Part shown: one piece after another, positions 10,291-22,620 of the stretch
How the letters are laid out: every line of letters begins with the position of its first letter
Position numbering within the stretch: the stretch's first letter is position 1
DNA from: Nymphaea colorata
Lineage: Eukaryota > Streptophyta > Magnoliopsida > Nymphaeales > Nymphaeaceae
Assembly (NCBI RefSeq): GCF_008831285.2
Contig: NW_022204975.1
Span: 1 to 35,882 of the forward strand
DNA length: 35,882 nucleotides
Direction: 5' to 3'
Notes under the pieces: model-generated
The model's input: the letters and a program-made list of their open reading frames with translations, nothing else
The model's database searches: none
Told to the model about the DNA's origin: nothing
Position numbers and translations under genes: made by a program

Positions 10291-11670
10291 TACCAATGCA
10301 TCAAGTTGGCTATGCATTGATTTTTACAACCAGTCAGCCAATTATCCCAATTGCATCTAATTGACATTTTCAACTTGATGGTAGAGATATTGCTTCATCA
10401 AGTTCCTTCATCAGTTCCCAGGTCTCACGGGACTGTTTCCCATCTTGTTGAATAGGGTTCATCGCATCTTTTGCGCCCATAATGTGAAGATCATACATAA
10501 CATCATAAAACTAGCCATTATACCAATGCATCAAGTTGGCCATGCATTGGTTGTGTCTTTCAGTCAGCCATTTATTTCAAATGCAACTAATAGACAATTT
10601 TAACTTGATGGAGCGAACGTTGCTTCGTCCACATCCTTGAACAGTCCCGAGGTCTCATGGGACTGTTTACCCCTTTGTTGGACGAGGTTCATCGTATGTT
10701 TTGCCCTTATAATGAGACGATCACACATAAAGTCCTAAAACTAACCATTATACCAATGCATCAAGTTGGCCATGCATTGGTTTTGTCTGTTAGTCAGCCA
10801 TTTACTTCAAATGCAATCAATTGACAATTTTAACTTGATGGAGCGAACGTTGCTTCATCCACATCCTTGAGCAGTCCCCAGGTCTCACGGGACTCTTTAC
10901 CCCTTCGTCAGACGAGGTTCATCGTATCTTTTGCCCACACAATGAGACGATCACACATAAACTCCTAAAACTGACCATTATACCAATGCATCAAGTTGGC
11001 TATGCATTGATTTTGACAACCAGTCAGCCAATTTTCCCAATTTCACCTAATTGACATTTTCAACTTGATGGTAGAGATATTGCTTCATCAAGTTCCTTCA
11101 TCAGTTCCCAGGTCTCACGGGACTGTTTCCCATCTTGTTGAACAGGGTTCATCGCATCTTTTGCGCCCATAACGTGAAGATCAAACATAACATCATAAAA
11201 AAGGCCATTATACCAATGCATCAAGTTGGCCATGCAATGGTTGTGTCTTTCAGTCAGCCAATTATTTCAAATGCAACTAATTGACAATTTTAACTTGATG
11301 GAGCGAACGTTGCTTCATCCACATCCTTAAGCAGTCCCCAGGTCTCATGGGACTGTTTACCCCTTTGTTGGACGAGGTTCATCGCATCTTTTGCCCACAC
11401 AATGAGACGATCACACATAAAGTCCTAAAACTAACCATTATACCAATGCATCAAGTTGGCCATGCATTGGTTGTGTCTGTTAGTCAGCCATTTATTTCAA
11501 ATGCAACTAATTGACAATTTTAACTTGATGGAGCGAACGTTGCTTCATCCACATCCTTGAGCAGTCCCCAGGTCTCACGGGACTCTTTACCCCTTTGTCG
11601 GACGAGGTTCATCGTATCTTTTGCCCACACAATGACACGATCACACATAAACTCCTAAAACTGGCCATTA
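10291..11670 (+). repeat. Two A-B-C trimers
   Basis: Trimers start at 10291 and 10981. The first has B variants CGTCC, GTCCCGAGG and CGTATGTTTTGCCC and C variants TTTACTTC and GCAATCAATTG. The second has the A variant CAATTTCACC. All recur in the same order at about 28997-30000 and 33291-34300, so this stretch is a donor or sister of the right-hand mosaic. From 11067 the sequence also matches 13137 onward. Confidence 0.9.
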
Positions 11671-12503
11671 TACCAATGCATCAAGTTTGCTATGCACTGA
11701 TTTTGACAACCAGTCAGCCAATTATTCCAATTGCATCTAATTGACATTTTCAACTTGATGGTAGAGATATTGCTTCATCAAGTTCCTTCATCAGTTCCCA
11801 GGTCTCACGGGACTGTTTCTCATCTTGTTGAGTCGGGTTCATCGCATCTTTTGCGCCCATAACGTGAAGATCATACATAACATCATAAAACTGGCCATTG
11901 TACCAATGCATCAAGTTGGGCATGCATTGGTTGTGTCTTTCAGTCAGCCAATTATTTCAAATGCAACTAATTGATAATTTTAACTTGATGGAGCGAACGT
12001 TGCTTTATCCACATCCTTGAACTGTCCCCAGGTCTCATGGGACTGTTTACCCCTTTGTTGGACGAGGTTCAACGTATCTTTTTCCCTCATAATGAGACGA
12101 TTACACATAAAGTCCTAAAACTAACCATTATACCAATGGATCAAGTTGGCCATGCGTTGGTTGTGTCTGTTAGTCAGCCAATTATTTCAAATACAACTAA
12201 TTGACAATTTTAACTTGATGGAGCGAACGTTGCTTAATCTACATCCTTGAGCAGTCCCCAGGTCTCACGGGACTCTTCACCCCTTTGTCGGATGAGGTTC
12301 ATCGTATCTTTTGCCCACACAATGAGACGATCACACATACACTCCTAAAACTGACAATTATACCAATGCATCAAGTTGGCTATGCATTGATTTTGACAAC
12401 CAGTCAGTCAATTTTCCCAATTGCATCTAATTGACATTTTCAACTTGATGGTAGAGATATTGCTTCATCAAGTTCCTTCATCAGTTCCCAGGTCTCACGG
12501 GAC
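11067..12503 (+). repeat. Nested duplication inside the 5.5-kb unit, left copy
   Basis: By eye this matches 13137-14573 at an offset of exactly 2,070 bp (three trimers), including the markers GATCAAACATAACATC, GCCATGCAATGG, ACAATGACACGATC, GTTGAGTCGGG and CATACACTCC. Similarity starts after the TAACTAGATGG difference and ends at T12504 versus C14574. The left part precedes the first 5,475-bp copy, so this duplication is older than the triplication. Confidence 0.88.
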
Positions 12504-12821
12504 TGTTTCCCATCTTGTTGAATAGGGTTCATCGCATCTTTTGAGCCCATAATGTGAAGATCATACATAACATCATAAAACTGGCCATTATAACAATGCA
12601 TCAAGTTGGCCATGCATTGGTTGTGTCTTTCAGTCAGCCAATTATTTCAAATGCAACTAATTGACAATTTTAACTTGATGGCGCGAACGTTGCTACATCC
12701 ACATCCTTTCGCAGTCCCCAGGTCTCATGGAACTCTTTACCACTTTGTCGGACGAGGTTCATCGTATCTTTGGCCCACACAATGAGACGATCACAAATAA
12801 AGTCCTAAAACTAACCATTAT

Positions 12822-12851
12822 ACCAATGCATCAAGTTGGCCATGCATTGGT
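12822..12851. repeat. Dyad 1: perfect 10+10 bp inverted repeat at monomer start (example)
   Basis: ACCAATGCAT at 12822-12831 and its exact reverse complement ATGCATTGGT at 12842-12851 are separated by the 10-nt spacer CAAGTTGGCC. The same arrangement starts most B and C monomers at monomer positions 2-31. In A monomers the right arm is ATGCATTGAT, which breaks the second-to-last pair. Each arm contains the palindrome ATGCAT. Confidence 0.9.
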
Positions 12852-12906
12852 TGTGTCTGTTAGTCAGCCATTTATTTCAAATGCAACTAATTGACAATTT
12901 TAACTT

Positions 12907-12929
12907 GATGGAGCGAACGTTGCTTCATC
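12907..12929. repeat. Dyad 2 in B/C monomers: GATGGAGC / GCTTCATC (example)
   Basis: GATGGAGC at 12907-12914 and GCTTCATC at 12922-12929 flank a 7-nt loop, GAACGTT, with one mismatch (G opposite T). Copies with GATGAAGC, for example near 773, 7850 and 8998, restore a perfect 8-bp stem where the right arm is intact. It sits at monomer positions 87-109. Confidence 0.75.
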
Positions 12930-12942
12930 CACATCCTTGAGC

Positions 12943-12964
12943 AGTCCCCAGGTCTCACGGGACT
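12943..12964. repeat. Dyad 3: AGTCCC / GGGACT (example)
   Basis: AGTCCC at 12943-12948 and GGGACT at 12959-12964 are perfect reverse complements with a 10-nt spacer, at monomer positions 123-144. Present in most B and C monomers, lost in the deleted B monomers. Confidence 0.8.
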
Positions 12965-13136
12965 CTTTACCCCTTTGTCGAACGAGGTTCATCGTATCTT
13001 TTGCCCACACAATGAGACGATCACACATAAACTCCTAAAACTGACCATTATACCAATGCATCAAGTTGGCTATGCATTGATTTTGACAACCAGTCAGCCA
13101 ATTTTCCAAATTGCATCTAATTGACATTTTTAACTA

Positions 13137-14573
13137 GATGGTAGAGATATTGCTTCATCAAGTTCCTTCATCAGTTCCCAGGTCTCACGGGACTGTTTCC
13201 CATCTTGTTGAACAGGGTTCATCGCATCTTTTGCGCCCATAACGTGAAGATCAAACATAACATCATAAAAAAGGCCATTATACCAATGCATCAAGTTGGC
13301 CATGCAATGGTTGTGTCTTTCAGTCAGCCAATTATTTCAAATGCAACTAATTGACAATTTTAACTTGATGGAGCGAACGTTGCTTCATCCACATCCTTAA
13401 GCAGTCCCCAGGTCTCATGGGACTGTTTACCCCTTTGTTGGACGAGGTTCATCGCATCTTTTGCCCACACAATGAGACGATCACACATAAAGTCCTAAAA
13501 CTAACCATTATACCAATGCATCAAGTTGGCCATGCATTGGTTGTGTCTGTTAGTCAGCCATTTATTTCAAATGCAACTAATTGACAATTTTAACTTGATG
13601 GAGCGAACGTTGCTTCATCCACATCCTTGAGCAGTCCCCAGGTCTCACGGGACTCTTTACCCCTTTGTCGGACGAGGTTCATCGTATCTTTTGCCCACAC
13701 AATGACACGATCACACATAAACTCCTAAAACTGGCCATTATACCAATGCATCAAGTTTGCTATGCACTGATTTTGACAACCAGTCAGCCAATTATTCCAA
13801 TTGCATCTAATTGACATTTTCAACTTGATGGTAGAGATATTGCTTCATCAAGTTCCTTCATCAGTTCCCAGGTCTCACGGGACTGTTTCTCATCTTGTTG
13901 AGTCGGGTTCATCGCATCTTTTGCGCCCATAACGTGAAGATCATACATAACATCATAAAACTGGCCATTGTACCAATGCATCAAGTTGGGCATGCATTGG
14001 TTGTGTCTTTCAGTCAGCCAATTATTTCAAATGCAACTAATTGATAATTTTAACTTGATGGAGCGAACGTTGCTTTATCCACATCCTTGAACTGTCCCCA
14101 GGTCTCATGGGACTGTTTACCCCTTTGTTGGACGAGGTTCAACGTATCTTTTTCCCTCATAATGAGACGATTACACATAAAGTCCTAAAACTAACCATTA
14201 TACCAATGGATCAAGTTGGCCATGCGTTGGTTGTGTCTGTTAGTCAGCCAATTATTTCAAATACAACTAATTGACAATTTTAACTTGATGGAGCGAACGT
14301 TGCTTAATCTACATCCTTGAGCAGTCCCCAGGTCTCACGGGACTCTTCACCCCTTTGTCGGATGAGGTTCATCGTATCTTTTGCCCACACAATGAGACGA
14401 TCACACATACACTCCTAAAACTGACAATTATACCAATGCATCAAGTTGGCTATGCATTGATTTTGACAACCAGTCAGTCAATTTTCCCAATTGCATCTAA
14501 TTGACATTTTCAACTTGATGGTAGAGATATTGCTTCATCAAGTTCCTTCATCAGTTCCCAGGTCTCACGGGAC
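13137..14573 (+). repeat. Nested duplication inside the 5.5-kb unit, right copy
   Basis: This is the partner of 11067-12503, displaced by 2,070 bp. Equivalent right copies lie near 18612-20048 and 24087-25522 in the second and third 5,475-bp units. Confidence 0.88.
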
Positions 14574-15242
14574 CGTTTCCCATCTTGTTGAATAGGGTTC
14601 ATCGCATCTTTTGCGCCCATAACGTGAAGATCATACATAACATTAAAAAACTAGCCATTATACCAATGCATCAAGTTGGCCATGCATTGGTTGTGTCTTT
14701 CAGTCAGCCAATTATTTGAAATGCAACTAATAGACAATTTTAACTTGATGGAGCGAACGTTGCTTCATCCACATCCTTGAGCAGTCCCCAGGTCTCATGG
14801 GACAGTTTACCCCTTTGTTGGACGAGGTTCATCGTATCTTTTGCCCACTAAATGAGACGATCACACATAATGTCCTAAAACTAACAATTATACCAATGCA
14901 TCAAGTTGGCCATGCATTGGTTGTGTCTGTTAGTCAGCCATTTATTTCAAATGCAACTAATTGACAATTTTAACTTGATGGAGCGAACGTTGCTTCATCC
15001 ACATCCTTGAGCAGTCCCCAGGTCTCATGGGACTCTTTACCCCTTTGTCGGACGAGGTTCATCATATCTTTTGCTCACACAATGAGACGATCAAACATAA
15101 ACTCCTAAAACTGACCATTATATCAATGCATCTAGTTGGCTATGCATTGATTTTGACAACCAGTCAGCCAATTATTCCAGTTGCATCTAATTGACATTTT
15201 TAACTTGATGGTAGAGATATTGCTTCATCAAGTTATTCATCA

Positions 15243-15263
15243 GTTCCCAGGTCTCACGGGAAC
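15243..15263. repeat. Dyad 3 in an A monomer: GTTCCC / GGGAAC (example)
   Basis: In this A lineage the left arm is GTTCCC (15243-15248) and the right arm GGGAAC (15258-15263), again perfectly paired, with a 9-nt spacer. In most A monomers the right arm is GGGACTG and pairing is partial. The same form occurs at about 5841, 20718 and 26192. Confidence 0.75.
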
Positions 15264-16039
15264 GTTTCCCATCTTGTTGAATAGGGTTCATCGCATCTTT
15301 TGCACCCATAACGTGAAGATCATACATAACATCATAAAACTGGCCATTATACCAATGCATCAAGTTGGCCATGCATTGGTTGTGTCTTTCAGTCAGCCAA
15401 TTATTTCAAATGCAACTAATACATAAATTTAACTTGATGGAGCGAACGTCGCTTCATCCACATACTTGAGCAGTCCCCAGGTCTCATGGGACTGTTTACC
15501 CCTTTGTTGGACGAGGTTCATCGTATTTTTTGCCCACACAATGAGACGATCACACATAAAGTCCTAAAACTAACCATTATACCAATGCATCAAGTTGGCC
15601 ACGCATTGGTTGTGTTTGTTAGTCAGCCATTTATTTCAAATGCAACTAATTGACAATTTTAACTTGATGGAGCGAACGTTGCTTCATCCACATCCTTGAG
15701 CAGTCCCCAGGTCTCATGGGACTCTTTACCCCTTTGTCGGACGAGGTTCATCGTATCTTTTGCGCACACAATGAGACGATCACACATAAATTCATAAAAC
15801 TGACCATTATACCAATGCATCAAGTTGGCTATGCATTGATTTTGACAACCAGTCAGCCAATTTTCCCAGTTGCATCTAATTGAAATTTTCAACTTGATGG
15901 TAGAGATATTGCTTCATCAAGTTCCTTCATCAGTTCCCAGGTCTCACGGGACTGTTTCTCATGTTATTGAATAGGGTTCATCGCATCTTTTGCGCCCATA
16001 ACGTGAAGATCATACATAACATCATAAAACTGGCCATTA

Positions 16040-16226
16040 TACCAACGCATCAAGTTGGCCATGCATTGGTTGTGTCTTTCAGTCAGCCAATTATTTCAAA
16101 TGCAACTAATTGACAATTTTAACTTGATGGAGCGAACGTTGCTTCATCCACATCATGAGACAGTTTACCCCTTTGTTGGACGAGGTTTAACGTATCTTTT
16201 GCCCACACAATGAGACAATCACACAT
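16040..16226 (+). repeat. B monomer with two deletions (187 bp), copy in unit 1
   Basis: It carries the same 21-nt central deletion as 6633-6841 (CACATCATGAGACAG) plus a second deletion of 22 nt at its 3' end, where CACATAA joins directly to CCAATGCATC near 16228. The second event removes the AGTCCTAAAACT block and the CATTATA before the next monomer. Confidence 0.9.
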
Positions 16227-17145
16227 AACCAATGCATCAAGTTGGCCATGCATTGGTTGTGTCTGTGAGTCAGCCATTTATTTCAAATGCAATTAATTGA
16301 CAATTTTCACTTGATGGAGCGAACGTTGCTTCATCCACATCCTTGAGCAGTCCCTAGGTCTCACGGGACTCTTTACCCCTTTGTCGGACGAGGTTCATCG
16401 TATCTTTTGCCCACACAATGAGACGATCACACATAAACTCCTAAAACTGACCATTATACCAATGCATCAAGTTGGCTATGCATTGATTTTGACAACCAGT
16501 CAGCCAATTATCCCAATTGCATCTAATTGACATTTTTAATTTGATGGTAGAGATATTGCTTCATCAAGTTATTCATCAGTTCCTAGGTCTCACGGGACTG
16601 TTTCCCAGGTTGTTGAACAGGGTTCATCACATCTTTTGCACCTATAACGTGAAGATCATACATAACATCATAAAACTGGCAATTATACCAATGCATCAAG
16701 TTGGCGATGCATTAGTTGTGTCTTTCAGTCAGCCAATTATTTCAAATGCAGCTAATTGACAATTTTAACTTGATGGAGCGAACGTTGCTTCATCCACATC
16801 CTTAAGCAGGCCCCATGTCTCATGGGATTGTTTACCCCTTTGTTGGACGAGGTTCATCGCATCTTTTGCTCACACAATGAGACGATCACACATAAAGTCC
16901 TAAAACTAACCATTATACCAATGCATCAAGTTGGCCATGCATTGCTTCTGTCTGTTAGTCAACCATTAATTTCAAATGCAACTAATTGACAATTTTAACT
17001 TGATGGAGCGAACGTTGCTTCATCCACATCCTTGAGCAGTCCCCAGGTCTCACGGGACTCTTTACCCCTTTGTCGGACGAGGTTCATCGTATCTTTTGCC
17101 CACACAATGACACGATCACACATAAACTCCTAAAACTGGCCATTA

Positions 17146-20100
17146 TACCAATGCATCAAGTTTGCTATGCACTGATTTTGACAACCAGTCAGCCAATTAT
17201 TCCAATTGCATCTAATTGACATTTTCAACTTGATGGTAGAGATATTGCTTCATCAAGTTCCTTCATCAGTTCCCAGGTCTCACGGGACTGTTTCTCATCT
17301 TGTTGAGTCGGGTTCATCGCATCTTTTGCGCCCATAACGTGAAGATCATACATAACATCATAAAACTGGCCATTGTACCAATGCATCAAGTTGGGCATGC
17401 ATTGGTTGTGTCTTTCAGTCAGCCAATTATTTCAAATGCAACTAATTGATAATTTTAACTTGATGGAGCGAACGTTGCTTTATCCACATCCTTGAACTGT
17501 CCCCAGGTCTCATGGGACTGTTTACCCCTTTGTTGGACGAGGTTCAACGTATCTTTTTCCCTCATAATGAGACGATTACACATAAAGTCCTAAAACTAAC
17601 CATTATACCAATGGATCAAGTTGGCCATGCGTTGGTTGTGTCTGTTAGTCAGCCAATTATTTCAAATACAACTAATTGACAATTTTAACTTGATGGAGCG
17701 AACGTTGCTTAATCTACATCCTTGAGCAGTCCCCAGGTCTCACGGGACTCTTCACCCCTTTGTCGGATGAGGTTCATCGTATCTTTTGCCCACACAATGA
17801 GACGATCACACATACACTCCTAAAACTGACAATTATACCAATGCATCAAGTTGGCTATGCATTGATTTTGACAACCAGTCAGTCAATTTTCCCAATTGCA
17901 TCTAATTGACATTTTCAACTTGATGGTAGAGATATTGCTTCATCAAGTTCCTTCATCAGTTCCCAGGTCTCACGGGACTGTTTCCCATCTTGTTGAATAG
18001 GGTTCATCGCATCTTTTGAGCCCATAATGTGAAGATCATACATAACATCATAAAACTGGCCATTATAACAATGCATCAAGTTGGCCATGCATTGGTTGTG
18101 TCTTTCAGTCAGCCAATTATTTCAAATGCAACTAATTGACAATTTTAACTTGATGGCGCGAACGTTGCTACATCCACATCCTTTCGCAGTCCCCAGGTCT
18201 CATGGAACTCTTTACCACTTTGTCGGACGAGGTTCATCGTATCTTTGGCCCACACAATGAGACGATCACAAATAAAGTCCTAAAACTAACCATTATACCA
18301 ATGCATCAAGTTGGCCATGCATTGGTTGTGTCTGTTAGTCAGCCATTTATTTCAAATGCAACTAATTGACAATTTTAACTTGATGGAGCGAACGTTGCTT
18401 CATCCACATCCTTGAGCAGTCCCCAGGTCTCACGGGACTCTTTACCCCTTTGTCGAACGAGGTTCATCGTATCTTTTGCCCACACAATGAGACGATCACA
18501 CATAAACTCCTAAAACTGACCATTATACCAATGCATCAAGTTGGCTATGCATTGATTTTGACAACCAGTCAGCCAATTTTCCAAATTGCATCTAATTGAC
18601 ATTTTTAACTAGATGGTAGAGATATTGCTTCATCAAGTTCCTTCATCAGTTCCCAGGTCTCACGGGACTGTTTCCCATCTTGTTGAACAGGGTTCATCGC
18701 ATCTTTTGCGCCCATAACGTGAAGATCAAACATAACATCATAAAAAAGGCCATTATACCAATGCATCAAGTTGGCCATGCAATGGTTGTGTCTTTCAGTC
18801 AGCCAATTATTTCAAATGCAACTAATTGACAATTTTAACTTGATGGAGCGAACGTTGCTTCATCCACATCCTTAAGCAGTCCCCAGGTCTCATGGGACTG
18901 TTTACCCCTTTGTTGGACGAGGTTCATCGCATCTTTTGCCCACACAATGAGACGATCACACATAAAGTCCTAAAACTAACCATTATACCAATGCATCAAG
19001 TTGGCCATGCATTGGTTGTGTCTGTTAGTCAGCCATTTATTTCAAATGCAACTAATTGACAATTTTAACTTGATGGAGCGAACGTTGCTTCATCCACATC
19101 CTTGAGCAGTCCCCAGGTCTCACGGGACTCTTTACCCCTTTGTCGGACGAGGTTCATCGTATCTTTTGCCCACACAATGACACGATCACACATAAACTCC
19201 TAAAACTGGCCATTATACCAATGCATCAAGTTTGCTATGCACTGATTTTGACAACCAGTCAGCCAATTATTCCAATTGCATCTAATTGACATTTTCAACT
19301 TGATGGTAGAGATATTGCTTCATCAAGTTCCTTCATCAGTTCCCAGGTCTCACGGGACTGTTTCTCATCTTGTTGAGTCGGGTTCATCGCATCTTTTGCG
19401 CCCATAACGTGAAGATCATACATAACATCATAAAACTGGCCATTGTACCAATGCATCAAGTTGGGCATGCATTGGTTGTGTCTTTCAGTCAGCCAATTAT
19501 TTCAAATGCAACTAATTGATAATTTTAACTTGATGGAGCGAACGTTGCTTTATCCACATCCTTGAACTGTCCCCAGGTCTCATGGGACTGTTTACCCCTT
19601 TGTTGGACGAGGTTCAACGTATCTTTTTCCCTCATAATGAGACGATTACACATAAAGTCCTAAAACTAACCATTATACCAATGGATCAAGTTGGCCATGC
19701 GTTGGTTGTGTCTGTTAGTCAGCCAATTATTTCAAATACAACTAATTGACAATTTTAACTTGATGGAGCGAACGTTGCTTAATCTACATCCTTGAGCAGT
19801 CCCCAGGTCTCACGGGACTCTTCACCCCTTTGTCGGATGAGGTTCATCGTATCTTTTGCCCACACAATGAGACGATCACACATACACTCCTAAAACTGAC
19901 AATTATACCAATGCATCAAGTTGGCTATGCATTGATTTTGACAACCAGTCAGTCAATTTTCCCAATTGCATCTAATTGACATTTTCAACTTGATGGTAGA
20001 GATATTGCTTCATCAAGTTCCTTCATCAGTTCCCAGGTCTCACGGGACCGTTTCCCATCTTGTTGAATAGGGTTCATCGCATCTTTTGCGCCCATAACGT

Positions 20101-22620
20101 GAAGATCATACATAACATTATAAAACTAGCCATTATACCAATGCATCAAGTTGGCCATGCATTGGTTGTGTCTTTCAGTCAGCCAATTATTTGAAATGCA
20201 ACTAATAGACAATTTTAACTTGATGGAGCGAACGTTGCTTCATCCACATCCTTGAGCAGTCCCCAGGTCTCATGGGACAGTTTACCCCTTTGTTGGACGA
20301 GGTTCATCGTATCTTTTGCCCACTAAATGAGACGATCACACATAATGTCCTAAAACTAACAATTATACCAATGCATCAAGTTGGCCATGCATTGGTTGTG
20401 TCTGTTAGTCAGCCATTTATTTCAAATGCAACTAATTGACAATTTTAACTTGATGGAGCGAACGTTGCTTCATCCACATCCTTGAGCAGTCCCCAGGTCT
20501 CATGGGACTCTTTACCCCTTTGTCGGACGAGGTTCATCATATCTTTTGCTCACACAATGAGACGATCAAACATAAACTCCTAAAACTGACCATTATATCA
20601 ATGCATCTAGTTGGCTATGCATTGATTTTGACAACCAGTCAGCCAATTATTCCAGTTGCATCTAATTGACATTTTTAACTTGATGGTAGAGATATTGCTT
20701 CATCAAGTTATTCATCAGTTCCCAGGTCTCACGGGAACGTTTCCCATCTTGTTGAATAGGGTTCATCGCATCTTTTGCACCCATAACGTGAAGATCATAC
20801 ATAACATCATAAAACTGGCCATTATACCAATGCATCAAGTTGGCCATGCATTGGTTGTGTCTTTCAGTCAGCCAATTATTTCAAATGCAACTAATACATA
20901 AATTTAACTTGATGGAGCGAACGTCGCTTCATCCACATACTTGAGCAGTCCCCAGGTCTCATGGGACTGTTTACCCCTTTGTTGGACGAGGTTCATCGTA
21001 TTTTTTGCCCACACAATGAGACGATCACACATAAAGTCCTAAAACTAACCATTATACCAATGCATCAAGTTGGCCACGCATTGGTTGTGTTTGTTAGTCA
21101 GCCATTTATTTCAAATGCAACTAATTGACAATTTTAACTTGATGGAGCGAACGTTGCTTCATCCACATCCTTGAGCAGTCCCCAGGTCTCATGGGACTCT
21201 TTACCCCTTTGTCGGACGAGGTTCATCGTATCTTTTGCGCACACAATGAGACGATCACACATAAATTCATAAAACTGACCATTATACCAATGCATCAAGT
21301 TGGCTATGCATTGATTTTGACAACCAGTCAGCCAATTTTCCCAGTTGCATCTAATTGAAATTTTCAACTTGATGGTAGAGATATTGCTTCATCAAGTTCC
21401 TTCATCAGTTCCCAGGTCTCACGGGACTGTTTCTCATGTTATTGAATAGGGTTCATCGCATCTTTTGCGCCCATAACGTGAAGATCATACATAACATCAT
21501 AAAACTGGCCATTATACCAACGCATCAAGTTGGCCATGCATTGGTTGTGTCTTTCAGTCAGCCAATTATTTCAAATGCAACTAATTGACAATTTTAACTT
21601 GATGGAGCGAACGTTGCTTCATCCACATCATGAGACAGTTTACCCCTTTGTTGGACGAGGTTTAACGTATCTTTTGCCCACACAATGAGACAATCACACA
21701 TAACCAATGCATCAAGTTGGCCATGCATTGGTTGTGTCTGTGAGTCAGCCATTTATTTCAAATGCAATTAATTGACAATTTTCACTTGATGGAGCGAACG
21801 TTGCTTCATCCACATCCTTGAGCAGTCCCTAGGTCTCACGGGACTCTTTACCCCTTTGTCGGACGAGGTTCATCGTATCTTTTGCCCACACAATGAGACG
21901 ATCACACATAAACTCCTAAAACTGACCATTATACCAATGCATCAAGTTGGCTATGCATTGATTTTGACAACCAGTCAGCCAATTATCCCAATTGCATCTA
22001 ATTGACATTTTTAATTTGATGGTAGAGATATTGCTTCATCAAGTTATTCATCAGTTCCTAGGTCTCACGGGACTGTTTCCCAGGTTGTTGAACAGGGTTC
22101 ATCACATCTTTTGCACCTATAACGTGAAGATCATACATAACATCATAAAACTGGCAATTATACCAATGCATCAAGTTGGCGATGCATTAGTTGTGTCTTT
22201 CAGTCAGCCAATTATTTCAAATGCAGCTAATTGACAATTTTAACTTGATGGAGCGAACGTTGCTTCATCCACATCCTTAAGCAGGCCCCATGTCTCATGG
22301 GATTGTTTACCCCTTTGTTGGACGAGGTTCATCGCATCTTTTGCTCACACAATGAGACGATCACACATAAAGTCCTAAAACTAACCATTATACCAATGCA
22401 TCAAGTTGGCCATGCATTGCTTCTGTCTGTTAGTCAACCATTAATTTCAAATGCAACTAATTGACAATTTTAACTTGATGGAGCGAACGTTGCTTCATCC
22501 ACATCCTTGAGCAGTCCCCAGGTCTCACGGGACTCTTTACCCCTTTGTCGGACGAGGTTCATCGTATCTTTTGCCCACACAATGACACGATCACACATAA
22601 ACTCCTAAAACTGGCCATTA
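17146..22620 (+). repeat. 5,475-bp higher-order repeat, copy 2 (eight trimers)
   Basis: Trimers start at 17146, 17836, 18526, 19216, 19906, 20596, 21285 and 21932. This copy has the same length and same private markers as copy 1. The join with copy 1 lies within the C monomer 16916-17145, most likely between about 16985 and 17085, where the cassette-type 5' half and the 11.5-kb-type 3' half are indistinguishable. Confidence 0.95.
21515..21701 (+). repeat. B monomer with two deletions (187 bp), copy in unit 2
   Basis: Same structure and breakpoints as 16040-16226, displaced by 5,475 bp. Confidence 0.9.

Larger units (their letters stand above)
11671..17145 (+). repeat. 5,475-bp higher-order repeat, copy 1 (eight trimers)
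   Basis: Trimers start at 11671, 12361, 13051, 13741, 14431, 15121, 15810 and 16457. Private markers recur at +5,475 and about +10,950: CAAGTTTGCTATGCAC at the start, GGCGCGAACG near 12679, TAACTAGATGG near 13132, TATCAATGCATCTAG at 15121 and the doubly deleted B monomer at 16040. Divergence from the other copies is only a few bases by eye, such as A at 12796, shared with copy 2 but C in copy 3, and A at 14646 where both others have T. The unit is 45 bp short of eight full trimers, almost entirely because of the deleted B monomer. Confidence 0.95.

Noticed and set aside
11820-11860. Possible CENP-B box (AnnCGGG part in GTTGAGTCGGG)
   Set aside because: The 5' half required by the canonical box (TTCG at the right distance) is absent, and the variant occurs in only one A lineage. 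The reverse strand at the CCCGTGAGACC block also fails the consensus.
12842-12860. Regulatory CCAAT box in the monomer start
   Set aside because: ACCAATGC and its inverse occur in almost every monomer as arms of the dyad; nothing downstream resembles a gene or promoter.
15187-15372. Minus-strand 61-codon frame in A monomers, seen at several places
   Set aside because: Fully contained in one satellite monomer type and interrupted or altered in many other A copies. Recurrence follows the trimer period, which is a multiple of 3. No known domain recognised.
15659-15892. Minus-strand open frame of 77 codons, repeated at 6252, 21134, 26608 and 30890
   Set aside because: It recurs only because the satellite repeats. 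In the usual C monomer the same frame has a stop (the 3' end AAACTCCTAAAACTG reads as Q-F-stop on the minus strand); only the AAATTCATAAAACTG variant lost it. B monomers stop one codon after the N-G pair. No conserved frame across the family.
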